From: Actinomycetota bacterium | Lineage (GTDB): Bacteria > Actinomycetota > Actinomycetes > Actinomycetales > Microbacteriaceae | Direction: 5' to 3' | NCBI GenBank assembly: GCA_009703465.1 | Contig: WLGC01000016.1 | Location: 1 to 10,364 of the forward strand | DNA: 10,364 nucleotides | Part shown: positions 1 to 8,449 of the stretch, in pieces | Position numbering within the stretch: position 1 is the stretch's first letter | Layout of the letters: each line of letters starts with the position of its first letter | The notes under the pieces: generated by a model | The model's database searches: none | What the model was told of the DNA's origin: nothing | What the model saw: only the letters and a program-made list of their open reading frames with translations | Position numbers and translations under genes: made by a program

Positions 1-935
<935 letters not shown>

Positions 936-1844
936 TTAGTCCTCTTTGCCAGTGGAAGACAGTGCGTCTGCTCCACCAACAATTTCGGAAATCTGTTGCG
1001 TAATTTCTGACTGACGTGCAGCGTTTGACAGTCTGGTGTAGTTCTTGATCAGCTTGTCGGCGTTATCGGTTGCCGATTTCATAGCCTTCTGACGGGCCGC
1101 GTGCTCTGATGCGGCTGACTGGAGCATTGCATTGTAAATACGGCTTTCGATGTATACCGGTAGAAGTGCATCTAGCACCTTGTTTACATCTGGTTCAAAT
1201 TCATAGAGCGGGAAAACATCGTTAGCAGCCGGAGCTTCAATTCCCTCAACAATTTCAAGTGGAAGAAGTCTTACTACCTCGGGGGCCTGCACAATCATTG
1301 AGATAAAGCGGTTCGAAACTAGGTGAATTTCATCCACTCCACCGTCTTTGTAATCGGTGTTGAAAGCCTCGACCACAGCATCAGCAATTTCTTTTGCTGT
1401 CTCGAACTGAGGAAGGTCTGTGCCACCAATCCAACTGCGAACAAAGGCACGACGACGGAAACCGAAGTTAGCAACTGACTTACGACCAACCAGGTAGTAG
1501 ACAATTTCTTTGCCCTGCTCGGTCAATAGGTTGGTTAGCTGCTCTGCTTCTTTGAGAACGTTTGAAGAGAAAGCACCGGCCAAACCACGATCTGAAGTGA
1601 AGATCACAACTGCAGCGCGCTCAATTTTGTCCGGCTCAGTGGTCAGTGGGTGATCAACATTTGAGAAGGTGGCAACTGCAGATACCGCGCGGGTCACCGC
1701 ACGAGCATAAGGAGCCGATGCAGCAACTCGCTGCTGCGCCTTGTTAATGCGTGAAGCAGAGATCAACTCCATGGCGCGGGTAATCTTCTTGGTGGTCTGA
1801 GCAGATTTAATTTTCTGTCGGTAGACGCGAAGTTGTGCACCCAT
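936..1844 (-). CDS. atpG: F1Fo ATP synthase subunit gamma
   Basis: Central rotating shaft of F1, linking the c-ring to the alpha3-beta3 head. It is 302 residues long, normal for actinobacteria. The N-terminal coiled-coil helix is recognisable ([14 protein letters not shown], then [17 protein letters not shown], about 17-33). The Rossmann-like core carries [13 protein letters not shown] (84-96). The C-terminal helix has [20 protein letters not shown] (268-287) followed by EIVGGADAL, the family signature. The loop around TDYKDGGVD (163-171) is short; the longer insertion described for the mycobacterial gamma subunit at about this place does not seem present, judged from memory without an alignment. 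The ATG is preceded by a doubled AGGAG, the strongest-looking ribosome binding site in the window. It sits between atpA (45 bases upstream) and atpD (15 bases downstream) in the same operon. Confidence 0.98.
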   Translation of the reverse strand: MGAQLRVYRQKIKSAQTTKKITRAMELISASRINKAQQRVAASAPYARAVTRAVSAVATFSNVDHPLTTEPDKIERAAVVIFTSDRGLAGAFSSNVLKEAEQLTNLLTEQGKEIVYYLVGRKSVANFGFRRRAFVRSWIGGTDLPQFETAKEIADAVVEAFNTDYKDGGVDEIHLVSNRFISMIVQAPEVVRLLPLEIVEGIEAPAANDVFPLYEFEPDVNKVLDALLPVYIESRIYNAMLQSAASEHAARQKAMKSATDNADKLIKNYTRLSNAARQSEITQQISEIVGGADALSSTGKED

Positions 1845-1849
1845 GTTCT

Positions 1850-1861
1850 CTCCTCTCTCCT
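1850..1861 (-). promoter_or_regulatory. Doubled Shine-Dalgarno of atpG
   Basis: Read on the minus strand the spacer holds two AGGAG copies (1857-1861 and 1850-1854), 12 and 5 bases before the atpG ATG. Such tandem purine-rich cores should favour strong initiation. This supports the chosen atpG start. Confidence 0.75.
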
Positions 1862-1878
1862 AGTTCTTCTAAATCAGT

Positions 1879-1895
1879 AAGTAGAAAAACTACTT
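1879..1895 (-). repeat. 6-bp inverted repeat over the atpA stop codon
   Basis: On the minus strand this reads AAGTAG-TTTTT-CTACTT, a perfect 6-bp stem with a five-base loop. The TAG of the first arm (1890-1892) is the atpA stop codon, and the last two lysine codons of AtpA lie in or next to the stem. The stem is AT-rich and weak and no U-run follows it, so it does not look like a terminator. It could be fortuitous. Confidence 0.4.
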
Positions 1896-3521
1896 CTTTT
1901 TCTGCTTTACGATTTTTTCCTGGTTTACGTCTTCTTCTTCGAGCACCTCAGTGGTGTTTGAAGAAAGCGGCGCTCCAGCCTTAGTAGCAAAGCTCTTCTT
2001 GAACTTGGTTACTTCTTTCTCAAGTTCAGCAACAGTGTCATCCTCAAGCTTGTTGGTCTCGCGGATGGTGGTCAAGATAGTGGTGTTACGACGTAGGTGC
2101 TCAAGCAACTCAGCTTCGAATCGCAAGATGTCCTCTACTGGAACTTCATCTAGCTTTCCAGAGGTACCAGCCCAAACAGAAACAGTCTGCTCTTCAACTG
2201 GGAACGGTGAGTACTGAGGCTGCTTTAGAAGCTCCATCAAACGAGCTCCGCGAGCTAGCTGCTGACGTGATGCAGCATCTAGGTCAGAGGCAAACATGGC
2301 GAATGCTTCAAGTGCACGGTACTGAGCAAGCTCGAGCTTCAGAGTTCCAGAAACCTTCTTGATTCCCTTTACCTGAGCTGCACCACCAACACGAGAAACA
2401 GAAATACCAACATCGATAGCTGGTCGCTGGTTAGCGTTGAACAAGTCAGACTGCAAGAAGATCTGTCCATCGGTGATTGAAATCACGTTGGTTGGGATGT
2501 AAGCAGAGACGTCGTTGGCCTTAGTTTCAATGATTGGTAGACCTGTCATTGAACCGCCACCGAGCTCGTCGTTCAACTTTGCACAACGCTCAAGCAAACG
2601 AGAGTGTAGGTAGAAAACGTCACCTGGGTATGCCTCGCGGCCTGGTGGACGACGAAGAAGAAGAGAAACCGCACGGTAAGCCTCGGCCTGCTTTGATAGG
2701 TCATCAAAAACAATTAGCACGTGCTTGCCGCCGTACATCCAGTGCTGACCAATTGCAGAACCGGTGTAAGGAGCTAGGTACTTGAAACCAGCAGGGTCTG
2801 AAGCTGGGGATGCAACGATGGTGGTGTAAGCCATGGCGCCGGCTTCTTCCAAAGCGCCGCGAACTCCGGCGATGGTTGAACCCTTCTGTCCGATAGCAAC
2901 GTAGATGCAGCGAACCTGCTTCTTCACATCGCCTGATTCCCAGTTAGCTTTCTGGTTAATGATGGTGTCAATTGCAATTGCAGTCTTACCGGTTTGGCGG
3001 TCACCGATGATCAACTGACGCTGACCACGGCCAACAGGAATCATCGCGTCAATAGCCTTAATTCCGGTCTGCAGTGGCTCTTCAACTGACTTACGTGCCA
3101 TAACACCAGGAGCCTGAAGCTCTAGGGCACGGCGAGCATCAGCTTTGATCTCACCCTGGCCATCGATTGGGTTTCCAAGTGGGTCAACTACGCGTCCTAG
3201 GAACGCATCACCTACTGGAACAGAAAGAACTTCACCGGTGCGGTGAACTTCCATTCCCTCGACGATGCCCTCAAAGTTTCCGAGTACCACTGTTCCAATT
3301 TCGCGCTCATCAAGGTTTAGAGCAAGACCCAGGGTGCCGTCGGCAAATTTCAATAGCTCATTGGCCATCGCACTTGGTAGGCCCTCAACGTGAGCGATAC
3401 CGTCACCGGCATCGATTACGTGGCCTACCTCTGAGCGAGAAGCTTTCGCTGGCTCATAAGACTTTACGAAGTCCTTTAGGGCATCGCGAATCTCATTCGG
3501 GCTGATTTTTAGATCTGCCAT
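1890..3521 (-). CDS. atpA: F1Fo ATP synthase subunit alpha
   Basis: Non-catalytic nucleotide-binding subunit of F1 that alternates with beta in the head. It is 543 residues long. The N-terminal region has the conserved start of the beta-barrel domain ([11 protein letters not shown], 39-49). The P-loop GDRQTGKT is at 173-180, and the [12 protein letters not shown] motif about 100 residues later. The alpha signature [17 protein letters not shown] confirms alpha rather than beta. The core ends near FKKSF (about residue 510). A tail of about 27-30 residues follows, with an acidic EEED cluster and a final KQKKK, longer than the E. coli protein of 513. Comparable C-terminal extensions are known from actinobacterial alpha subunits. 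The ATG at 3519-3521 has AAAGGA six bases upstream (3528-3533). It lies 79 bases after atpH and 45 before atpG. Confidence 0.99.
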   Translation of the reverse strand: MADLKISPNEIRDALKDFVKSYEPAKASRSEVGHVIDAGDGIAHVEGLPSAMANELLKFADGTLGLALNLDEREIGTVVLGNFEGIVEGMEVHRTGEVLSVPVGDAFLGRVVDPLGNPIDGQGEIKADARRALELQAPGVMARKSVEEPLQTGIKAIDAMIPVGRGQRQLIIGDRQTGKTAIAIDTIINQKANWESGDVKKQVRCIYVAIGQKGSTIAGVRGALEEAGAMAYTTIVASPASDPAGFKYLAPYTGSAIGQHWMYGGKHVLIVFDDLSKQAEAYRAVSLLLRRPPGREAYPGDVFYLHSRLLERCAKLNDELGGGSMTGLPIIETKANDVSAYIPTNVISITDGQIFLQSDLFNANQRPAIDVGISVSRVGGAAQVKGIKKVSGTLKLELAQYRALEAFAMFASDLDAASRQQLARGARLMELLKQPQYSPFPVEEQTVSVWAGTSGKLDEVPVEDILRFEAELLEHLRRNTTILTTIRETNKLEDDTVAELEKEVTKFKKSFATKAGAPLSSNTTEVLEEEDVNQEKIVKQKKK

Positions 3522-3539
3522 CTCTTATCCTTTGCTTCT

Positions 3540-3551
3540 GGGGCGAACCCC
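3540..3551 (-). repeat. Short GC hairpin in the atpA leader
   Basis: On the minus strand this reads GGGG-TTCG-CCCC: four G-C pairs closing a UUCG-type loop. The closing pair is G-C, whereas the extra-stable form is C(UUCG)G. It sits only 6 bases upstream of the atpA AAAGGA site, so in RNA it would form a small stable knob just before the ribosome landing site. Confidence 0.45.
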
Positions 3552-3559
3552 GGTTGGTC

Positions 3560-3582
3560 TCAGTCTTTGAATTACAGACTGA
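3560..3582 (-). repeat. 7-bp inverted repeat in the atpH-atpA spacer
   Basis: A perfect 7-bp inverted repeat with arms TCAGTCT and AGACTGA and a 9-base loop, located 18 bases after the atpH stop and followed by the GC hairpin at 3540-3551. No U-run follows, so it is not a standard intrinsic terminator. Possible roles are mRNA stabilisation or processing between the membrane/stalk genes and atpA; this is inference. Confidence 0.45.
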
Positions 3583-3600
3583 AATTCTTGAATACTTCTT

Positions 3601-4403
3601 TTATGCCAGTTGCAATCTTGCGTTTATTAGACGAGAAGCAAGGCTTCCGTCCAGAATCTCCCCAGCAACTTGAACCTTGATACCACCGAGGATGGCTGGG
3701 TCTACCTCGACGTTAATCTTCAAACTCTGACCGTAAGTCTTAGACAGAGTTGCCTCAAGCTTGGACATTTGACTGTCCGAGATTGGTGCGGCGACTGTGA
3801 CAGTTGCCACCAGTCTCTCGGCAAAGGCCGAAACTTGCTTACCAAACTGCTCTAGAACCAAAGCGACTCTGCGGTTTCTAGCACCGGTAACTGAGCGACG
3901 AATAAGCACCGCGGCTTCTGAGCTGATTTTTCCCTTGGTCAAGGTTTCAATCAGCTCAAGTTTTGCCTCATCAGTTGCTAGACGATCACCAAGGGCGAAC
4001 TGCAAATCTTGATCTGAGTCAACTGCCTGCTTGAAGGCAAACAGTTGGCTTTCAACATCAGCAAGTGCCTTTGAGTCTGAGGCGATTGAGGCAACTGCAA
4101 AAACTGCAAGCTCCTCAAATGCTCGAACCAGATCTTGGCCTGATGACCAGCGAAGTCCAACCAAAACAGTCGCAAACCCAAGCGCTCCATCAGAAATGTT
4201 TTTACCGAAAACGGCAGTCAACGCACCTGATTTTGCTTTCACCTCGGCGGAAGGGTCCGAGAGGATGCTGCGCAGTTGAGTTGAAGATGCAACGGCAGCG
4301 CCGATTGCAAAAATCTCTTCTGCGAATTTGAGGTCCGCCTTAGCAAGCAGGGGTGCAATTGCAACCTTTGCTGCGGCGAGGGACTGTCTGGTTGAGCTGG
4401 CCA

Positions 4404-4404
<1 letters not shown>
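3601..4404 (-). CDS. atpH: F1Fo ATP synthase subunit delta
   Basis: Peripheral-stalk subunit (OSCP-like) that caps the top of F1 and joins it to the b subunits. It is 267 residues, the longer form typical of actinobacteria compared with about 177 in E. coli. It is alpha-helical and alanine-rich at the N-terminus. The C-terminal domain is conserved: LSKTYGQSLKINVEVDPAIL then GGIKVQVAGEILDGSLASRL, matching the delta/OSCP family end. The start ATG overlaps the atpF stop by one base (TAATG), a translational-coupling arrangement. The nearest SD-like purines (AAGGCAGG) are over ten bases away inside atpF. It is not fused to a b-like domain, unlike the mycobacterial b-delta protein. The next gene is atpA after 79 bases. 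Confidence 0.96.
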
Positions 4405-4967
<563 letters not shown>

Positions 4968-4983
4968 TTAAATTCCTGACTGA

Positions 4984-5235
<252 letters not shown>

Positions 5236-5241
5236 TTAGAA

Positions 5242-5255
5242 CTGACTTTTGTCAG
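5242..5255 (-). repeat. 5-bp hairpin after atpB
   Basis: On the minus strand this reads CTGAC-AAAA-GTCAG, a perfect 5-bp stem with an AAAA loop that begins three bases after the atpB stop. It resembles in form the larger AAAA-loop hairpin after atpI. There is no U-run, so it is unlikely to be a terminator. Confidence 0.35.
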
Positions 5256-5258
5256 CCC

Positions 5259-6098
5259 TTAGTGCTCATCTGACATGGCCAACTGAATGTAGACCGTAGT
5301 TAGAAGAGTAAAAACATATGCCTGTAGGAACGACACCAAAATCTCAAAGAGAGTGAAGGCAAACCCGAAGACAAAGGTGCCTGCTCCAAACAGCTTAAAT
5401 AAGCCCTCTGCTTCAAAAAAGAAGAAGTTCGTTGCCGAGAAACAAAGAACTAGGAGTAAGTGTCCGGCGATCATATTCATGGTCAGACGAAGAGCAAGTG
5501 TGACAGGGCGAAGAATGAAGGTGGACAGGAACTCAATTGGAGTTACTAAGACATAAAAAGCTTTTGGAACACCAGCTGGAAACAGTGCGTTGCTAAAGAA
5601 GCGCAAGCCATGCTTTCTCATTCCGGCGTAGATGAAAACTACATAGGCCGCTGCAGCCATGACAATCGGTAGTCCAATTAGTGAGCTTCCAGAAATATTG
5701 AGTCCAGGGATGATACCCGTGATGTTCATGCCCAGGGTGACGAAGAATATTGTTGTCAGCAGTGGAAGGAATCTGTCACCGTCTTTTTCACCAAGCTGGT
5801 CGTGGGCAATACTCTTGCGCACAAAATTGAGCGAGATCTCGCCCATGAGTTGGAACTTACCTGGAACAAAAGATGCAGTTTTATTTGCCTGCTGAAACTT
5901 TCTGGTCCAAAGCGAGAAAAGAATAACCAGCAGAGTTAGCACCAAAAGACGAATCAGCATGATTCGGTTTAAAGCAAATGGGGTTCCCTCAAAAGCCACA
6001 ATCTCTGGATAGAACTCCATGATTGACGGAGCGCTAAATCCACCATCCTCTGAGGTGGCAGTTGCTACGTATAGCAAACTCTGTGCGTAGTTGAACAG
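5259..6098 (-). CDS. atpB: F1Fo ATP synthase subunit a (probable CTG start)
   Basis: Membrane subunit forming the proton half-channels against the c-ring. It is polytopic with at least five hydrophobic segments. Conserved pieces are FYPEIVAFEGTPFALNRIML near the N-terminus, FFVTLGMNITGIIPGLN, and the helix VTLALRLTMNMIAGHLLLVL, which carries the essential arginine (R204 from the start used here), followed by LLTTVYIQLA near the end. The start is unusual. The frame is open to a TTG at 6186-6188, but that reading would translate through a perfect hairpin (6158-6181) and add a 30-residue stretch that does not look like the family. A CTG at 6096-6098 has AGGAG six bases upstream and gives an N-terminus LFNYAQSLLYVATATSEDGG, sensible before the conserved region, with 279 residues. 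Other in-frame options (TTG at 6075-6077, ATG at 6018-6020) lack a ribosome site or remove conserved residues. Identity is certain, the start is not. Confidence 0.9.
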   Translation of the reverse strand: MFNYAQSLLYVATATSEDGGFSAPSIMEFYPEIVAFEGTPFALNRIMLIRLLVLTLLVILFSLWTRKFQQANKTASFVPGKFQLMGEISLNFVRKSIAHDQLGEKDGDRFLPLLTTIFFVTLGMNITGIIPGLNISGSSLIGLPIVMAAAAYVVFIYAGMRKHGLRFFSNALFPAGVPKAFYVLVTPIEFLSTFILRPVTLALRLTMNMIAGHLLLVLCFSATNFFFFEAEGLFKLFGAGTFVFGFAFTLFEILVSFLQAYVFTLLTTVYIQLAMSDEH

Positions 6099-6104
6099 CG
6101 TTGG

Positions 6105-6109
6105 CTCCT
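6105..6109 (-). promoter_or_regulatory. Shine-Dalgarno pointing to a CTG start of atpB
   Basis: AGGAG on the minus strand with a six-base spacer (CCAACG) to the CTG at 6096-6098. It is the only good ribosome site near the expected atpB N-terminus and is the main reason for choosing the CTG. Confidence 0.6.
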
Positions 6110-6157
6110 GTTTCGGGGCAAGGTCGTTTACAACCTGGCGGCGATTTACAACGGGAT

Positions 6158-6181
6158 AAGAACTAGGTTTTCCTAGTTCTT
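6158..6181 (-). repeat. Perfect 10-bp hairpin between atpI and atpB
   Basis: On the minus strand: AAGAACTAGG, loop AAAA, CCTAGTTCTT, ten uninterrupted pairs with a tetraloop. It begins 22 bases after the atpI stop codon. The next bases are ATCCCG, not a U-run, so it lacks the tail of a standard intrinsic terminator. It may still act as an attenuator, a 3' stabiliser for the upstream mRNA, or a processing site. The function is inference; the symmetry is directly visible. Confidence 0.7.
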
Positions 6182-6203
6182 GGCACAATCCTAACAGGAG
6201 GTT

Positions 6204-6608
6204 TTAGTCGCCAATTACCGGAATTCGTGCCTTCAGAACCACAACGGTGTCAACCGCAAGAGTGCCAAAGATGGCGGCGACCAGGGTGAAGAATAAAACC
6301 GGTCCATTGATGAAAGTGGCTTCAGTTAGGGCGGCGATCACAAATGAAAAACCAATAATTTTTACTAGCCAACCACCAAGTACCAGGCCAAAAAATCCGC
6401 CCAGTGGGAGCTTGCTGCCAAACCAAACACTCAGTGCGGTTAGGGTCCCAAAAACGGCAGTCAGGCTAGCCCCAATCAAGGCGCTGACCAGACCATTTGT
6501 GCCGGCAACAAAAAAACCTATTAATCCACCGAGTAGGGCAATTCCTCCGCTTAGGGCAATGCCCAAAATAACTACTCTGCGAAACATGTCATTTGACGCT
6601 TTAGACAA
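6204..6608 (-). CDS. atpI: AtpI-like small membrane protein of the ATP synthase operon
   Basis: A 134-residue protein that is almost all hydrophobic, with four likely transmembrane helices at about 12-34, 39-63, 71-94 and 103-126. It has no catalytic motif that I can see. Position just upstream of atpB and the four-helix form match the AtpI/'ATP synthase protein I' place in actinobacterial operons; in other bacteria AtpI helps assemble the c-ring. Sequence similarity alone would not give the name, so the call rests mainly on context. The start is TTG (6606-6608), overlapping the last codons and stop of the upstream gene by 8 bases. AAAGGAA (6613-6619) four bases upstream supports it. The ATG seven codons downstream has no ribosome site. 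Confidence 0.75.
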   Translation of the reverse strand: MSKASNDMFRRVVILGIALSGGIALLGGLIGFFVAGTNGLVSALIGASLTAVFGTLTALSVWFGSKLPLGGFFGLVLGGWLVKIIGFSFVIAALTEATFINGPVLFFTLVAAIFGTLAVDTVVVLKARIPVIGD

Positions 6609-7731
6609 CTGGTTCCTTTCGGTTTGATTTTCCGTTGGCTCGAAGTCTGCGCTTTAGCGAAGGCCAAAGGGTGAATAACAGACAACCGGCTAATCCTAAA
6701 CTCGCGAAAAGAGAAACAAAGCCGATTTCAAAAAAGAAGAAGGCTAAACAGGTTAGCGAAATCAGGGCTGTCCAGAGATAAAACACAACAACAGAGCCAA
6801 GGTGGCTATGACCAAAATCTTGAAGCCGGTGGTGCAGGTGATCTCGATCTGCGGCAAACGGTGACTTACCTGCTCTTAGTCTTCTGATTACGGCCAGCGC
6901 AAAATCCAAGAGTGGTAGCACCAGAATTGCCAGTGGCAAAATCAATGGAATAAAGGCCGGAATGATCTCGCCGCGACTAATCGAGTAAGGGTCAATTTGC
7001 CCTGTCACAGTGAGTGCTGATGTGGCCATTAGAAGACCTAGGAGCATGGCACCGGAATCACCCATGAAGATTTTGGCTCGGTGCCAGTTCAAAGGTAAGA
7101 AACCAACGCACATGCCAATAACAATTGCCGAAAGCAGTGAGGCGAGGTTGAAGTAGTTAGTTGGCGAGGTTTCCATCGCCAATAGGTAGCTGTAGGCAAA
7201 AAATACCGTGGTACCGATAAGCACAACACCGGCCACTAGGCCGTCTAGGCCATCGATGAAGTTCACCGCGTTCATAATTAGAACTGCCAAAAACACAGTG
7301 GCTAAAAAGGAAATCCCGAAACTACCAATAGTTAGACCGGCAATTGGTAGTGAAATAATCTGAACTCCCTGCCAGGCAAGAATTCCAGCCACTAAAAATT
7401 GACCGGCTAGCTTTAGGCTCCAGTCCAAATCATAAAGATCATCTAGGAAACCAATCAGGGTAATCAAAAATGCGGCTAACGCAATTGCGATGATGTGAAT
7501 TGGCTCGGCGTAGACACTCTTAAACCAACCAAGTGCGCCAGCGACGGTGATAGTCACAAGGAAGCCAGCAAACATGGCAAGGCCGCCTAGCCTTGGGGTC
7601 GGCTTAGTGTGCACATCTCGTGCTCGTATCTGCGGATAAATTTTGTATCTGTGCGCAAGTTTTAGAACGGCTAAAGTTCCCAAGAAAGTCACTGCAGCCG
7701 AAATGGCCATCATCAATAGATAAGCGCGCAT
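6601..7731 (-). CDS. wecA: Polyprenyl-phosphate N-acetylhexosamine-1-phosphate transferase (WecA/TagO/MraY family)
   Basis: Integral membrane enzyme that moves a sugar-1-phosphate, usually GlcNAc-1-P from UDP-GlcNAc, to a polyprenyl phosphate, the first step of cell-wall glycopolymer or linker synthesis. It is 376 residues with about ten or eleven hydrophobic segments. Family motifs in order are RDVHTKPTPRLGG (38-50), DDLYDLD (97-103, Mg-binding aspartates), NAVNFIDGLDGL (154-165), KIFMGDSG (220-227) and the histidine loop DHLHHRL (297-303). The histidine loop and the actinobacterial position next to atpI favour the WecA/Rfe side over MraY, which sits in the division and cell-wall cluster. 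ATG start, 2 bases after the tsaC stop, with AAGGAA upstream inside tsaC; it overlaps atpI by 8 bases. The exact sugar and final polymer cannot be read from the sequence. Confidence 0.92.
   Translation of the reverse strand: MRAYLLMMAISAAVTFLGTLAVLKLAHRYKIYPQIRARDVHTKPTPRLGGLAMFAGFLVTITVAGALGWFKSVYAEPIHIIAIALAAFLITLIGFLDDLYDLDWSLKLAGQFLVAGILAWQGVQIISLPIAGLTIGSFGISFLATVFLAVLIMNAVNFIDGLDGLVAGVVLIGTTVFFAYSYLLAMETSPTNYFNLASLLSAIVIGMCVGFLPLNWHRAKIFMGDSGAMLLGLLMATSALTVTGQIDPYSISRGEIIPAFIPLILPLAILVLPLLDFALAVIRRLRAGKSPFAADRDHLHHRLQDFGHSHLGSVVVFYLWTALISLTCLAFFFFEIGFVSLFASLGLAGCLLFTLWPSLKRRLRANGKSNRKEPVV
6613..6619 (-). promoter_or_regulatory. Shine-Dalgarno of atpI inside the wecA 3' end
   Basis: AAAGGAA on the minus strand, four bases before the TTG at 6606-6608. 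It fixes the TTG as the atpI start and implies coupling to translation of the preceding gene. Confidence 0.65.
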
Positions 7732-7733
7732 GG

Positions 7734-8429
7734 CTAACTAGTTTCCTTCAAGAGGTCACCGGCAACGGATTTAATCTTTTGGATGCTGAGGGCACCTTTT
7801 CTAATTATTTGAATTGAGCCGGTGGTAATTAGGTTTCCTTGGCCGTCATAAGAATCTTCAAGCTCAGTCATGTCAAGGATTGTTGATGCTTCGGCCTTTG
7901 GGCTGTTGCCGCCATCTAGGTAAACAGAAACGCTGGCGCCTAAGTAGTTTTCTGCCTGTTGACAGGTGGTGGCCGCTGGTTCCCCAGTTAGGTTTGCGCT
8001 AGAGACAGCAAGTGGGCCAGTTTCTTGAAGCAATGCCAATGCGATTTTATGGTCAGGCATTCGAAGAGCAACTGTTCCTTTTGTCTCACCTAAGTCCCAG
8101 GTGAGCGAAGGCTGCGCTTTGAAAATCATGGTGAGCGCACCGGGCCAGAAAGTTTCAGCCAATCTCATAGCAACATCTGGAATGTCTTCTGCTAGCGCCT
8201 GCATTGTTTCCAAAGTTCCAATCAAAACAGGCGGAGGCGATTGTCTATCTCTACCTTTAGCTTTGAGAAGAGCAGCGACGCCCGAAGCAGAGAATGCATC
8301 GGCGGCAATTCCATAAACAGTGTCAGTTGGAAACACCGCCAACTCATTTCGACCAAGTGAAACTTTTGCCAGACGCATCCCGGTTAAGAGATCTGTGTCT
8401 AAAGAGCAGTCGTAAATGCGATTAGACAT
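7734..8429 (-). CDS. tsaC: L-threonylcarbamoyladenylate synthase (YrdC/Sua5 domain)
   Basis: Makes threonylcarbamoyl-AMP from threonine, bicarbonate and ATP, the first step of the t6A37 modification of ANN-decoding tRNAs. It is 231 residues: one YrdC-like domain with a short C-terminal tail, shorter than the two-domain Sua5 form. Motifs seen are FPTDTVYGIAADA (33-45), KAKGRDRQSPPPVLIG (about 56-71, the basic nucleotide-binding loop in its actinobacterial form), FWPGALTMIFK and VSSANLTGEPAATT. The ATG at 8427-8429 has AGGAAAGGG about six bases upstream. It lies 20 bases after prmC and 2 before the wecA-type gene, the conserved order in actinobacteria (where it is often labelled ywlC or Rv1301-like). 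A role as a general YrdC RNA-binding protein cannot be excluded, but the synthase is the best reading. Confidence 0.92.
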   Translation of the reverse strand: MSNRIYDCSLDTDLLTGMRLAKVSLGRNELAVFPTDTVYGIAADAFSASGVAALLKAKGRDRQSPPPVLIGTLETMQALAEDIPDVAMRLAETFWPGALTMIFKAQPSLTWDLGETKGTVALRMPDHKIALALLQETGPLAVSSANLTGEPAATTCQQAENYLGASVSVYLDGGNSPKAEASTILDMTELEDSYDGQGNLITTGSIQIIRKGALSIQKIKSVAGDLLKETS

Positions 8430-8449
8430 TTATTGCCCTTTCCTAGAAA

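Larger units (their letters stand above)
6099..6203 (-). other. atpI-atpB intercistronic region
   Basis: This roughly 105-base spacer is the largest non-coding gap if atpB starts at the CTG. In transcription order it holds a 10-bp hairpin (6158-6181), two copies of GTTGTAAA (6145-6152 and 6127-6134, 18 bases apart) and the AGGAG of atpB (6105-6109). It divides the prfA-to-atpI genes from the structural ATP synthase genes, so it is a plausible place to set separate expression levels. I looked for a -35/-10 pair on the minus strand and found none convincing. Confidence 0.5.

Noticed and set aside
3167..3505. Plus-strand open frame of 112 codons antisense to the atpA 5' part
   Set aside because: Composition (many His, Arg, Gln, Leu) is typical of the complement of a conserved coding region; no motif seen.
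6158..6181. Intrinsic transcription terminator
   Set aside because: No U-run follows the stem on the minus strand (next bases ATCCCG), and the essential ATP synthase genes directly downstream have no visible promoter of their own. Kept only as a hairpin of unknown role.
6099..6188. A 30-residue N-terminal extension of AtpB from the TTG at 6186-6188
   Set aside because: It would be encoded across a perfect hairpin, has no ribosome site at a good distance and does not resemble AtpB N-termini; the CTG with AGGAG is a better start.
6110..6203. Promoter for atpB in the intercistronic region
   Set aside because: TTG-type -35 candidates exist, but no TANNNT-like -10 lies at 16-18 bases from them.
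6247..6627. Plus-strand open frame of 126 codons antisense to atpI
   Set aside because: It is rich in Pro, Lys, Arg and Thr as expected from the complement of hydrophobic codons, has no recognisable domain and lies wholly over atpI and the wecA end. It is a shadow.
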